A stretch of DNA of 64,000 bases from CATOSD01 sp965203135. Its GTDB lineage: Bacteria > Chloroflexota > Dehalococcoidia > Lucifugimonadales > CATOSD01. A model generated the notes under the pieces. That model saw only the letters and a list, made by a program, of their open reading frames with translations. It did no database searches and had not been told where the DNA came from. The position numbers and the translations under genes were made by a program. The stretch spans positions 372,001 to 436,000 of the forward strand of contig CBDBBO010000001.1 of the NCBI GenBank assembly GCA_965203135.1, given 5' to 3'. Shown here piece after piece: positions 26,021 through 34,922 of the stretch (position 1 is the first letter of the stretch; every line of letters begins with the position of its first letter).

Positions 26021-27344
26021 GCGAGGCGGCGCAGAGCCGCGCGCCGGAACCCTGCCGCTGGAGGGCGTCCGCGTGCTCGACCTGACCATCGTGTGGGCAG
26101 GCCCCTACTGCACGTCCTTCCTGGCCGACATGGGCGCCGAGGTCATCCGCATCGAGTCCATTCAGACGTTCCCGCCAGCGCCCACTCGCGGCGCCCGGGC
26201 GCGTCCCAGCCAGGAGGAGCTGGACCACAGCCCCTACTACCTCGCCGGACTGCCCGGCCGCGTGCCCGGAGACCGGCCCTGGAACCGCACTCCCCTCTTC
26301 AACGCGCACGCCCGCAACAAGCGGAGCATGACCGTCGACCTGCTGCGGCCCGAGGGCCAGCAGGTGCTGGACCGGCTGGTCGAGGTGAGCGACGTGTTCG
26401 TCGAGAACAACCCGACCCGCACGATGGAGCGCCTGTCTATCTCCTACGAGCGCTTCCGGGCGATCAACCCGCGCATCATCATGATGAGAATGCCCGCCTA
26501 CGGAAACACCGGCCCCTACCGCGACTACCGAGGCTTCGGCCTCCACATGGATAGCGTGGTCGGACACACCGTGCTGCGGGGCTACGCCGACATGGACGCC
26601 TCCACCGTGACGCCGGTGCTGGTGTGCGACGCGGCGGGCGGCACTCACGGGGCGTTCGCTATCCTGGCCGCCCTTAACCACCGCGAGCGCACCGGCGAGG
26701 GCCAGCTCATCGAGCTGCCACAGGCCGAGGCCTTCATTCCCATGCTGGGTTCGCACTTCATGGACTACTCCATGAACGGCCGGAACCGCGGCACGCGCGG
26801 CAACCGGCACCCCTCCGCCATTCAGGGCTGCTACCCTTGCAAGGGCGAGGACCGCTGGGTCGTCATCACGCTGTACGACGAGCAGGACTGGCGCCGCTTC
26901 CGGGCCGCGCTGGGTGAACCCGCCTGGGTCGACGACGCGGCGTTCGCCGACCACGAGTCGCGAATGCGCAGCCAGGACACGCTCGACGCCCGCATCGCTG
27001 AGTGGACCTCCGGGCTTGGACACATCGAAGTAATGGAAGCCCTTCAAGCCGCGGGAATCGCCGCGGGCGCGGTGCTGGACCAGGCGGACGCCTACGCCGA
27101 CCCCCAGCTACGCAAGCGCGGCTTCTTCCAGCAGGCGCACCAGGAGGATACCGGCATGCACCTGTACCCCGGCGCACCCTACAGACGATCGGGCGAGTAC
27201 CCCCGGTTCAGGCGCGGGCCGGTGCGGCTGGGCGAGGACAACGAGTACGTCTACAAGCGGCTGCTCGGCTACTCGGACGACGAGTACGCCCGGTTCGAGG
27301 CGGAGGGCCACGTTGGCATGGACTACGACGAGAGCATTGAGTGA
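26013..27344 (+). CDS. CaiB/BaiF family CoA-transferase (2)
   Basis: 443 residues: VRVLDLTIVWAGPYCTSFLADMGAEV, NKRSMTVDLLRPEGQQ and PAYGNTGPYRDYRGFG; the catalytic-Asp region reads GLHMDSVVGHT. It has a ~35-residue insert after residue 55 (SIQTFPPAPTRGARARP). TTG start overlapping the upstream stop. It is paired with CoA-transferase 1 and followed directly by an aminotransferase, suggesting breakdown of an amino-acid-derived or acyl compound. Exact substrate unknown. Confidence 0.86.
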   Translation: MSERGGAEPRAGTLPLEGVRVLDLTIVWAGPYCTSFLADMGAEVIRIESIQTFPPAPTRGARARPSQEELDHSPYYLAGLPGRVPGDRPWNRTPLFNAHARNKRSMTVDLLRPEGQQVLDRLVEVSDVFVENNPTRTMERLSISYERFRAINPRIIMMRMPAYGNTGPYRDYRGFGLHMDSVVGHTVLRGYADMDASTVTPVLVCDAAGGTHGAFAILAALNHRERTGEGQLIELPQAEAFIPMLGSHFMDYSMNGRNRGTRGNRHPSAIQGCYPCKGEDRWVVITLYDEQDWRRFRAALGEPAWVDDAAFADHESRMRSQDTLDARIAEWTSGLGHIEVMEALQAAGIAAGAVLDQADAYADPQLRKRGFFQQAHQEDTGMHLYPGAPYRRSGEYPRFRRGPVRLGEDNEYVYKRLLGYSDDEYARFEAEGHVGMDYDESIE

Positions 27345-27351
27345 GGACCCG

Positions 27352-28584
27352 GTGAGCTCAGCCCACACTCCAAGCGAAGGCAGCTTGCCCGCGCTGCTCG
27401 TTTCGATAGCGGATGGCGTGATCGACCTGGGTTGGGGCCACCCGTCGGAGGCGTTGCACCCCCTCGCGGACGTGCGCCGCGCAGCCGACTACGCGCTGGG
27501 CGGCGAGTCCGTCACGGCGCTCCAGTACGGCGCCGTGCAGGGCTACGGGCCGCTGCTCGAGTCCCTGGCCGGCTTCCTGTCCAATCAGCCTGCCTACGGC
27601 ATGAGCGTGCTGCCGGAGAACCTGTTCCTGACGAGCGGCGCTTCCCAAGGACTGGACATGGCAAGCACGCTGTTCACCCAGGCGGGCGACACGGTCTACG
27701 TCGAGGAGCCGACCTACCACCTGGCGCACGGCATCTTTCGCGACCACCGGCTGAACGTGGTCGGCGTCGCCACCGACGCCCACGGCATGAGGATGGATGC
27801 GCTGGAAAGTGAGCTAACCAAGACGGAAAGTCTCAAGCCTGCGGCTTTGTACGTCATCCCCACGTATCAGAATCCCACGGGCCGCGTCCTGCCCGAGGAC
27901 CGGCGGCGCAGGCTGGTGGAGCTGGCCGACGAGCACGGCTTTCTGGTGTTCGCCGACGAGGTCTACCAGCTTCTGCACGCCGCGTCCCTGCCTCCTCCGC
28001 CCCTCGCTGCCTTCGACGACTCGTCGGGTGGCCGCGTGGTGTCGTTCGGGTCGTTCTCCAAGATCCTGTCGCCGGGGTTGCGCGCGGGATGGGTGCAAGC
28101 GAAACCTGAGCTCGCGGCGCGCTTCACCGAGTCCGGGTTCGCTATCAGCGGCGGCGGGGTGAGCCACTTCGCGTCGAACATCGCCAACGCCACCATCGAG
28201 CTCGGGCTGCTGGGCGAGAACATCGCGCGGCTGAGGGCCACCTACGCCGAGCGCATCCGTGCGGTCGACGCCGCCCTGCGCGAGCTGCTCGCCGGGCGCT
28301 GCGACTACGCGACGCCAGCAGGCGGCTACTTCTTCTGGCTGGACCTGGGCGAGGGCGTGGATGCAGAGGCGCTGCTGCCCTACGCGCAGCGGGCGGGCGT
28401 CTCGTATCTGCCGGGCAGCCTGTTCTCGGTGGACGGCGCGCCCTCGAGCTGCCTCCGCATTAGCTTCGCGCTCTACGACGCCGACGAGCTGCGAGAAGGC
28501 GTGCGCCGGCTCGCACAGGCGCTTGACGTGTACACGGCGGAGCGGCGCGACGGCCCTGACAGTGAGGCCCGCCATCGCCAGTAG
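27352..28584 (+). CDS. PLP-dependent aminotransferase (class I, MocR/2-aminoadipate type)
   Basis: 410 residues from a GTG with GTGAGGA five bases upstream; an ATG at 27313 would overlap the CoA-transferase by 32 bases. Motifs: IDLGWGHPSEALHP, TSGASQGLDM, PTYQNPTGRVLPEDRR, FADEVYQLL and the PLP-lysine segment SFGSFSKILSPGLRAGW. No GntR DNA-binding domain is fused. Closest in style to LysN/2-aminoadipate and aromatic aminotransferases; substrate uncertain. Confidence 0.87.
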   Translation: MSSAHTPSEGSLPALLVSIADGVIDLGWGHPSEALHPLADVRRAADYALGGESVTALQYGAVQGYGPLLESLAGFLSNQPAYGMSVLPENLFLTSGASQGLDMASTLFTQAGDTVYVEEPTYHLAHGIFRDHRLNVVGVATDAHGMRMDALESELTKTESLKPAALYVIPTYQNPTGRVLPEDRRRRLVELADEHGFLVFADEVYQLLHAASLPPPPLAAFDDSSGGRVVSFGSFSKILSPGLRAGWVQAKPELAARFTESGFAISGGGVSHFASNIANATIELGLLGENIARLRATYAERIRAVDAALRELLAGRCDYATPAGGYFFWLDLGEGVDAEALLPYAQRAGVSYLPGSLFSVDGAPSSCLRISFALYDADELREGVRRLAQALDVYTAERRDGPDSEARHRQ

Positions 28585-29446
28585 TAGCGGCGCGGACGGC
28601 ATAGTGCTGCGACCCGGCTCGTCGCTGTACCTGGAGGTCGAGTACCTCGCGCTCAACGCGAGGATCGCGGTGCTATGCGGCATCCCCGGATCGGGCAAGA
28701 GCCTGATGCTGGGGCAGGTCGCGCGGCTCGCGCACGAGGCGGGCCGCCCGGTCCACCTGCTGCAATGGGACGTCGCGCGGCTGGCGTTCGAGACGCCCAC
28801 GGTCCTGGCCCGATTTCCGGAGGTGGACGGCGTTACGCACGCCGTTATCCGGCGCGCCGCCAGCGTGTGGGCGAGGCGGGCCGCTACCGAATGGCGTCGG
28901 AGGCACATCGGGGATGACTGCCTGCTGGTCGTCGAGGCGCCCCTGGTCGGGGGCCGGTTCGCGGAGCTGGCAACACCTCTCGGAGGGGGGCCAAAGGACG
29001 AGCTGAGTCTGCCGGACATACGGTTCGTGGTGGTCGTGCCGTCGGCGAAGGTGCGGCGCGAGATCGAGCGCGCCCGCAACCGCACGTCGGCGTCGCCGGG
29101 CCACGAGCGCGAGACCGCCGACGCCGCGCCCCAGGTCGTGAGCGGGCTGTGGGCTGAGGTGCTACGGGCCGCTGGGGATCTGGGTTTCGCCACCGCCACC
29201 GATGGCTACGACCCGCGCGTCTACCGCCGCGTGTACGCCCGCGCGCTACGGCTTCGCAACACCGACGTGCTAAGGCTGGACGAGGTGCTGCCCACCGGCG
29301 GGCGCTCGGCCCACGACATCGGGTTCTGGGTCAAGCGCCTGCAGCCGGGACGGCAGGCCGCCGAGGACATGGTGAGCCAGGTGGCGTACGTGTACGAGAA
29401 TCCGGCCGACCTGGACGAGCACATGGCCCGCTGGTTCCTTCAGTGA
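28562..29446 (+). CDS. P-loop NTPase/kinase-like protein of unknown function
   Basis: 294 residues from a GTG overlapping the aminotransferase end by 23 bases. The Walker A motif GIPGSGKS lies near residue 41. After it come VHLLQWDVARL and CLLVVEAPLVGG, possibly Walker B-like. The region VPSAKVRREIERARNRTS has spaced arginines like the lid of a small kinase or zeta-toxin fold. I do not recognise a specific family. The overlap with the aminotransferase suggests shared expression. Confidence 0.7.
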   Translation: MRPAIASSSGADGIVLRPGSSLYLEVEYLALNARIAVLCGIPGSGKSLMLGQVARLAHEAGRPVHLLQWDVARLAFETPTVLARFPEVDGVTHAVIRRAASVWARRAATEWRRRHIGDDCLLVVEAPLVGGRFAELATPLGGGPKDELSLPDIRFVVVVPSAKVRREIERARNRTSASPGHERETADAAPQVVSGLWAEVLRAAGDLGFATATDGYDPRVYRRVYARALRLRNTDVLRLDEVLPTGGRSAHDIGFWVKRLQPGRQAAEDMVSQVAYVYENPADLDEHMARWFLQ

Positions 29447-29447
29447 G

Positions 29448-29960
29448 CTACCGCGCGACCTTGTAGGCGACGCACTCGACGAGCTCGATGGTGATGGACT
29501 TCTGGGCTAGGCCGGTGGTGCCTATGACGGCGCGGCAGGGCGGGTTGGGAATGAACTCGCGGTAGACGTGGTTGAAGAGGGGCCAGTTGTCCATGTCCGT
29601 CAGGAAGACGACCAGGGTGACCACTCGATTGAAGTCGGTGCCGGCGGCGTGGAGCGAGGTCTGGATGTGGCGGAACGCGGCGCGGTACTGCTCCTCGTCG
29701 GTGTCGCCGACTACCACGCCGTCGAATCCCGATGAAGTGGTGCCCCGGCAGAGGACCCGGACCGCGCGGAGCTTGAGCATCCGGGTCAGGTCCTCTTCGA
29801 AGTAGTCGCAGTAGAGGCCGGTGCGGTAGGACACCTCGTCCGTGGCCTCGCTGCGGCCGTCGGCGATCGCCAGGTCGAGCAGCGCGTCGCGCTCCTCGAA
29901 GGGCAGCGCCTGCGCCTGCTCGATGGTCATTGCGTCCAGGTCTTCCAGTGTAAGAGCCAC
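29448..29960 (-). CDS. RidA/YjgF family protein
   Basis: About 170 residues. The C-terminal ~125 residues carry the Rid fold: SSGFDGVVVGDTDEEQYRAAF, VVTLVVFLTDMDNW, and PCRAVIGTTGLAQKSITIELVECVA with the conserved Arg that binds imine/enamine substrates. The N-terminal ~45 residues are extra. I chose the GTG at 29960; a GTG at 29975 would lie in the adjacent repeat. Convergent with the P-loop gene. RidA proteins remove reactive enamines from PLP enzymes, which fits the aminotransferase nearby. Confidence 0.83.
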   Translation of the reverse strand: MALTLEDLDAMTIEQAQALPFEERDALLDLAIADGRSEATDEVSYRTGLYCDYFEEDLTRMLKLRAVRVLCRGTTSSGFDGVVVGDTDEEQYRAAFRHIQTSLHAAGTDFNRVVTLVVFLTDMDNWPLFNHVYREFIPNPPCRAVIGTTGLAQKSITIELVECVAYKVAR

Positions 29961-29965
29961 TTTAA

Positions 29966-30008
29966 CCCCCCTCACCCTAACCCTCTCCCACGGTGGGGAG
30001 AGGGGACT
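29966..30008 (-). repeat. REP-like repeat, reverse orientation
   Basis: Reads CCCTCACCCTAACCCTCTCC then CACGGTGGGGAGAGGGGACTT on the plus strand, the reverse complement of the variant subfamily. It fills the gap between RidA and CoA-transferase 3. Confidence 0.78.
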
Positions 30009-30028
30009 TCGGTACGACTCCCTATCCC

Positions 30029-31231
30029 CTACTCTGCTCCCAGGTTGATTACGCCGTCGCTGGCCAGCGCGGCTATCTCTGGCTCGCTCAGGCCGAGGGC
30101 CGTTGCCAGCACCTCGGCGGTGTGCTCGGCGAGCAGCGGTGGGTGGCTCACCGGCGCGGCGGGGCTTTGGCTCGCGTGGCGCAGAGGATTGGCGATGAGC
30201 GAGAGGGTTCCCAGCGTCGGGTGGTCCACGTCCCAGAGCACGCCCCGGGCGTCGGCCTGCGGGTCGCGAAGCACCTCCGGCATGTCGTAGATCGGCGACG
30301 CGGGCACGGTGGCGCGTTCGAGGGTACGCAGCAGGTCCTCGCGCGGCCAGGCGGCGAACGCGGCGCTGAGCGTGTCGACCACCTCGTCGCGGTGGGCGAC
30401 GCGGCCCGCGTTGGTCTTGAGCCGGTCGTCCTGCGCAAGCTCCGGCAGGCCGACGGCCTCGGCCATTCGCACGAACTGGGCGTCGTTGCCCACGGCGAGC
30501 ATGAAGTAGCCGTCCGACGCCTCGAACGCCTGGTACGGCACAATCTGGGCGTGTGCGGTGCCGAGCCTGGGCGGGGTGACGCCGTCGGCGAGGTAGCTCT
30601 GGGCGAGGTTGACCATGGCCATGACACCCACGTCGAACAGCGACAGGTCCAGGTGCTTGCCGCGTCCGGTGCGGGACCGCTCGTGCAGCGCGCTGAGGAC
30701 GCCGATGGCGGTCGTCAGACCGGTCATCAGGTCGACGACGGCGACGCCCACGCGCATCGGGGGGCCGTCGGGTGCGCCGGTCACGCTCATCAGACCGGTC
30801 ATGCCCTGCAGGACGGCGTCGTAGCCGGGCTCGGAGGCGCGGGGGCCGGTCTGGCCGAAGCCGGTGACGGACGCGTAGACGAGGCCGGGGTTGGACTTCG
30901 ACAGGCTGGCGTAGTCGAGTCCGTAGCGGGCGAGGTCTCCGACCTTGAAGTTCTCGATCAGCACGTCGGCCTTGCGGGCGAGCCCGCGCACCAGCTCCTG
31001 CCCCCGCTCATCCTTGAGGTTGACGGCGACGCTCTTCTTGCCCCTGTTGGTGGACAGGTAGTAGGCGCTCTCGCCCTCAACGAACGGAGGACCCCAGCGC
31101 CGGGTGTCGTCGCCCCATGGGGACTCGACCTTCCACACGGTGGCGCCGAGGTCCGAGAGCATCTGCGTGCAGAAGGGGCCCGCGAGTATGCGGGAGAGGT
31201 CGAGGACGGTTATGTCGTCGAGTGCGGGCAA
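30029..31231 (-). CDS. CaiB/BaiF family CoA-transferase (3)
   Basis: 400 residues: MPALDDITVLDLSRILAGPF, NRGKKSVAVNLKDERG, ENFKVGDLARYGLDYASL and GYDAVLQGMTGLMSVTG with the catalytic Asp near residue 138. Closest in style to the succinyl-CoA:glutarate/formyl-CoA transferase branch. Unlike copies 1 and 2 it is on the minus strand and stands alone between repeats, so it is probably expressed independently. Confidence 0.88.
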   Translation of the reverse strand: MPALDDITVLDLSRILAGPFCTQMLSDLGATVWKVESPWGDDTRRWGPPFVEGESAYYLSTNRGKKSVAVNLKDERGQELVRGLARKADVLIENFKVGDLARYGLDYASLSKSNPGLVYASVTGFGQTGPRASEPGYDAVLQGMTGLMSVTGAPDGPPMRVGVAVVDLMTGLTTAIGVLSALHERSRTGRGKHLDLSLFDVGVMAMVNLAQSYLADGVTPPRLGTAHAQIVPYQAFEASDGYFMLAVGNDAQFVRMAEAVGLPELAQDDRLKTNAGRVAHRDEVVDTLSAAFAAWPREDLLRTLERATVPASPIYDMPEVLRDPQADARGVLWDVDHPTLGTLSLIANPLRHASQSPAAPVSHPPLLAEHTAEVLATALGLSEPEIAALASDGVINLGAE

Positions 31232-31239
31232 TGGGCCTT

Positions 31240-31280
31240 CACCCCCATCCTAACCTTCCCCCTGCGAGGGGGAAGGGACT
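31240..31280 (-). repeat. REP-like repeat, reverse orientation
   Basis: Plus strand reads CACCCCCATCCTAACCTTCC then CCCTGCGAGGGGGAAGGGACTT. It is a near-consensus copy between CoA-transferase 3 and tRNA-Arg. Confidence 0.8.
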
Positions 31281-31302
31281 TATCGGATAGGCTCTAAGGT
31301 AT

Positions 31303-31378
31303 TGGCGCGCCTGAAGGGATTCGAACCCCCAACCCTCGGTTCCGAAGACCGATGCTCTGTCCGTTGAGCTACAGGCGC
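31303..31378 (-). tRNA. tRNA-Arg(UCG)
   Basis: The minus strand folds into a normal cloverleaf of 76 nt including an encoded CCA. The acceptor is GCGCCTG/CAGGCGC, the D arm GCTC/GAGC, the anticodon stem TCGGT/ACCGA and the loop CTTCGGA, giving anticodon TCG. The T loop is TTCGAAT. It reads CGA/CGN arginine codons. Confidence 0.93.
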
Positions 31379-31385
31379 GCGCCGA

Positions 31386-32537
31386 TTACTTTGCGAGCTT
31401 GGCCGCGGCGGATTCGCCTACGATGCGCAGGTAGTTGCGCGACCCGGTGGCGCGCAGTCCGCCGTCGTCGGCTATCTCCAGGTCGCCGGACTCGTGCAGT
31501 AGCTCCACGTGGGCCACCGCTTCCGTCAGCGCCAGGTGGTAGACGGGGCTTTCCGGCGTCTGCCTGGGGAAGAGCGCACGGGTCACGTCGGCCAGCGTGC
31601 CGCCCGCGCCGTCCACGACGTCCAGGGCCATCTCCAGGCGCTCGGCGTGGTGCTCGATTATCTCTCCAATCCGGCCGACGTCGGTGAAGTTGAAGCGGCC
31701 CTTGTTGAAGAGCCGGTGGGCGGGCAGCACCTGGACCTGCCGGCCAAGCTCCTCCACGATGCGGAGGGACTGGATGTAGGTCTCCAGGCCGTACAGCGCG
31801 TCCGCGTCGGTGTACTCCGGCGAGAGCGCCCGCTCGACCTCATCGGAGAATCGCACCCTGCACGTGGGGTGAGGCGTGATCTCCGGCAGCACGTGGTCGC
31901 CTGTGAAGACTACGTTGTCCATCACGACGCACAGCTCGTCGGGGGAGTGGCCGGGCGTGTGCATGAGCGTCATGGCTCCCACACGCTCGCCGCCGCGCAC
32001 CCGCCTGTCCACCTGGGCGGCCTTCTTGGCTTCGTGGTAGCCGGGCTCGGTGCGCCATGAGGAGTCCGAGCCGCGCGAGCGGCCGTTGCGGGACTTGAGG
32101 GCGTCCATGTGGGCGGCGAGCGGCGTCTTCAGGCCGCGCTGTATCCGCCAGTCGTCGAAGGGCAGCGTGCGGGCGTATACGTCGTGCGCCCATAGCTCGG
32201 CGTCGTTTTCGCGCACGAACCGGAAGGCCGCGCCGTCGTGGTCGGAGTGGCCGTGGGTGATGATGACGCGGTCGACGTCACGGGGCGAGTAGCCCGCCGT
32301 CTCGATGCCGTCGGCCAGTTCGGAGAGGGTGCCGTGGGCGCCCGCGTCGACGAGGTTCATGCCCTCGCACTCGAACAGGTAGGCCCAGGTGGGGCCGAGG
32401 CGGTCCTCGATGTCGGCCTGGGGCACGCCGATGGCGAATATGCGGCGACCCGCCGACGTCGTGAGTCTGACCACCATGCGGTTACCCCTGGCGTCGCCGT
32501 CGCGGACGACCAGGACATCCTCGTAAGCGTGGGGCAT
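31386..32537 (-). CDS. Metallo-beta-lactamase-fold hydrolase
   Basis: 383 residues from an ATG with GGAGGA seven bases upstream; the open frame runs on into the adjacent tRNA-His gene, so longer starts are wrong. The full metal site is visible: ITHGHSDHDG (HxHxDH), the HTPGHSPDE His and TGDHVLPE Asp. The C-terminal ~100 residues form a helical/winged-helix-like extension, as in LACTB2-like and glyoxalase II-like hydrolases. Probably a thioesterase or lactonase-type hydrolase; the CoA-related neighbourhood fits but does not prove this. Confidence 0.87.
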   Translation of the reverse strand: MPHAYEDVLVVRDGDARGNRMVVRLTTSAGRRIFAIGVPQADIEDRLGPTWAYLFECEGMNLVDAGAHGTLSELADGIETAGYSPRDVDRVIITHGHSDHDGAAFRFVRENDAELWAHDVYARTLPFDDWRIQRGLKTPLAAHMDALKSRNGRSRGSDSSWRTEPGYHEAKKAAQVDRRVRGGERVGAMTLMHTPGHSPDELCVVMDNVVFTGDHVLPEITPHPTCRVRFSDEVERALSPEYTDADALYGLETYIQSLRIVEELGRQVQVLPAHRLFNKGRFNFTDVGRIGEIIEHHAERLEMALDVVDGAGGTLADVTRALFPRQTPESPVYHLALTEAVAHVELLHESGDLEIADDGGLRATGSRNYLRIVGESAAAKLAK

Positions 32538-32594
32538 TCGGGCATCCTCCATTACCGGGATAGAGTGCGGAGAAGGCGGGCGCCTCAGATGGGA

Positions 32595-32672
32595 TGGGGT
32601 GAGCGAAGGGATTTGAACCCTCGATCTCCAGGGCCACAACCTGGCGCCTTAACCAACTTGGCCACGCTCACC
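32595..32672 (-). tRNA. tRNA-His(GUG)
   Basis: Minus-strand cloverleaf with the extra G at position -1 (pairing with C73) that is diagnostic of tRNA-His. Acceptor GTGAGCG/CGCTCAC, anticodon stem CCAGG/CCTGG, loop TTGTGGC with anticodon GTG, T loop TTCAAAT, encoded CCA. Confidence 0.94.
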
Positions 32673-32756
32673 ATCTGCGCAGAAGCGATTCTAGCACCGG
32701 GCGAGTCCGACGGTCAATATCGGCGGTCTCGAAGAGCTTGTAATTGAGTTGTTAAA

Positions 32757-33376
32757 GGCTCGCGGTTAGCGAGTACGGGTTGGCGGCGCGGCAGGACCGG
32801 GACTGGCTCGCGCGGTGGCCACGAGGACAGACCGCGCAGCACCTCTCGACCTGCTGCCGCGTGATTGGGCCAGGGACGCCGTCGGCAAGGTGATACGGAA
32901 CCGGGACCGGAACTCCGCGCCGGCCTGGTGGCGTGCGCGGTACGGGTCTCGGACGGCTTTTCGCTCGCTCACCCACATTCTAGCTTCACCCTCACCCTGG
33001 CGCTCTCCCCTCGAGGGGGAAGGGACCAGCGGGCAGGTTTGAAACCTGCCCCTACAGCTGGAGGGGGCAAGGGATGGGTGGGTGACGAACTACCAAGCGG
33101 AGTAGCATCCGGGCGGTGGCAGTTGCCAAGCTGCCGGGTGGGACAATTCAGCTAGAAAAAACTGTCCCGTTTCGTTTCTCTTGTTTTATCTCCTCGGATT
33201 TCGTAGCTGGGCGGTGTGTGCTCCAGGTTACAGATGGAACGGATTTCGGTTTGGACGGGAATTTGTCTGACAGATTGTTGTCACGGTTGTTACGTTGGTG
33301 ACCGGAGGCCGGTGGTCGGTTGTTAGTGATGAAGGGAGCGTAGCACGGATGTACTGAGGCGTCAAGGGGGGTTGGG
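32757..33376 (-). repeat. ~600-bp long repeat, right inverted copy
   Basis: Inverted partner of 24082-24683. It carries the palindrome GGGCAGGTTTGAAACCTGCCC (33031-33051) and a reverse REP-like unit (32986-33028). At its left edge it has an extra ~27 bases with the small hairpin CTCGCGGTTAGCGAG, missing from the other copy. Apart from this repeat, 32680-33533 holds no gene I can support. Confidence 0.88.
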
Positions 33377-33533
33377 AAGATGATGGGGACGTCGTTTGCA
33401 TTGACGAAGCCGGATTGAGATGCTCCGTCTCTCGGGGTCAGGCGTCGAGTCTGAGCAGTTACAGGTGCTGTCGATTAATTGTTACAATAGCAGTAACGAA
33501 AGTAAGCATTGCAATATCCAGGGGGGGTGTCAC

Positions 33534-34922
33534 ATGATAACTTCAGATAAGCGAGCATATGAATACCAAGGCGAGCGGTATGAAGTCACCAGGACTTCAC
33601 CCTATTCGGCAAGGGTCACAAAGGTGTGCGAAGAGTGTGATCATGAAGATTTCATCGTAGGCACCATGGAACTAAGGTCAGGATGGCTGGTTGGAAGACC
33701 AAAATCCGAGGAGGGTCCGCGTGGCCCAATCGATGAGTTTGCGCTGGCCGTTGACTGGTCATGCTATTTCCTGCTGATGGAATGTAAGGGCGTCACCTAC
33801 GTTGATGAGTTCTTCTCGGAGAGCCTGCGCACGTCTCCGGGAAGTCCGGCTACTTCCGAAATCCCTTCCTCCGATGAGGCCGGCGGCACGGCCCTGGCTC
33901 AACGACAATATGAACATGAAGGCAGAGATTTCGCGGTAGTGCGGACGGCCCCGGATTCGGCAACGGTTGCAATCAATTGCGACGCACACGTTCATCACGA
34001 CATAGACCTCAAGATGTCGACGGACAGCATGAGGGAGTGGTTGATCAGTAGGGCTGGCGACTCTCTCGGACAAGACGACTCCTTCGGTGGCGACGAGTTT
34101 CGGGAGGCAGTTGAGTATTGCTGCGAGTCTCTCCTTCAGGAATGTAGATCTAGCCTTCAAGTCGATGAGTTTTTCATCGAAGATAGCAGGGTAAGTCAAG
34201 AAGGCGCCGATGTGACCGTCACTCCGTCGGATGATGAAGGCGGCAGCGCAGACCTCGCTAACCGAGTTTACGTATATGAAGAGCGAGAATTCGAAGCCCG
34301 ACGAACCTCGCCGGACGCGGCCACCGTCAACATCAGGTGTGAGGAACACCCTCACGACGACATTGTCGTCGGCAGAAGGGAAGGCGAAAGCGGATGGCTG
34401 GTCGGGCGAGAGGCCAACCCGTTTGGCCCCATCGACACATTCGAGGAAGCAGCCAATCGCTGTGCAGTCCTGCTTGTGGAGGAGTGCGAAACTGCGGCCC
34501 AGGTGGCGGAGTTCTTCACGGAAGGATGGCATGCTCTGCAACAGCGCTTGGAGGCGCTTGCCGCCTTCTTACCGCAGTTCGAATCGCCCGACTTTGAATT
34601 CGGGCACATGGAAAGCCCGTCTGGCAAGATGCCCTACTATACGTTCTCTCCTCTAGCATCATCCTTTATCAAGACCTGTTACGAGATGGACTGGGTGAAA
34701 CCATTTGATTGGGCTGAGTGGATGAGATCCTCTGATGCTATCCAACTGCGCGATGATCCGTCCGCCTTGGAAAAAGCGACGTTCGATCAACTGAGCCGCC
34801 TCCTCACGGTTGTGATTCGGCAGGATCGCTTTGTGGAAGGCGCGTTGGGTGGCGCCTTTGAGTCCGGGCTGCTGGTCGGAGTCCTGCGGAGGGCCGCAGT
34901 TCTGGCGGCTGAGTCCGGATAA
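33534..34922 (+). CDS. Triplicated Cys/His-repeat protein with DUF6508-like C-terminal domain
   Basis: 462 residues from an ATG preceded by AGGGGGGG; the open frame begins earlier but without a ribosome site. Three homologous units lie at about residues 7-95, 126-215 and 246-332. Each has a YxxxGRxFxxxRTxPDxA-like start, a C-x2-[CH]-x-H motif (Cys32-Cys35-His37, Cys149-His152-His154, Cys269-His272-His274) and a late VDEFF/VAEFF block. The last ~125 residues (LAAFLPQFE, YEMDWVKPFDWAEWM, LLTVVIRQDRFVEGALGGAF) resemble DUF6508. Function unknown; a metal-binding repeat is inferred. Base composition is less GC-rich than neighbours. Confidence 0.78.
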   Translation: MITSDKRAYEYQGERYEVTRTSPYSARVTKVCEECDHEDFIVGTMELRSGWLVGRPKSEEGPRGPIDEFALAVDWSCYFLLMECKGVTYVDEFFSESLRTSPGSPATSEIPSSDEAGGTALAQRQYEHEGRDFAVVRTAPDSATVAINCDAHVHHDIDLKMSTDSMREWLISRAGDSLGQDDSFGGDEFREAVEYCCESLLQECRSSLQVDEFFIEDSRVSQEGADVTVTPSDDEGGSADLANRVYVYEEREFEARRTSPDAATVNIRCEEHPHDDIVVGRREGESGWLVGREANPFGPIDTFEEAANRCAVLLVEECETAAQVAEFFTEGWHALQQRLEALAAFLPQFESPDFEFGHMESPSGKMPYYTFSPLASSFIKTCYEMDWVKPFDWAEWMRSSDAIQLRDDPSALEKATFDQLSRLLTVVIRQDRFVEGALGGAFESGLLVGVLRRAAVLAAESG

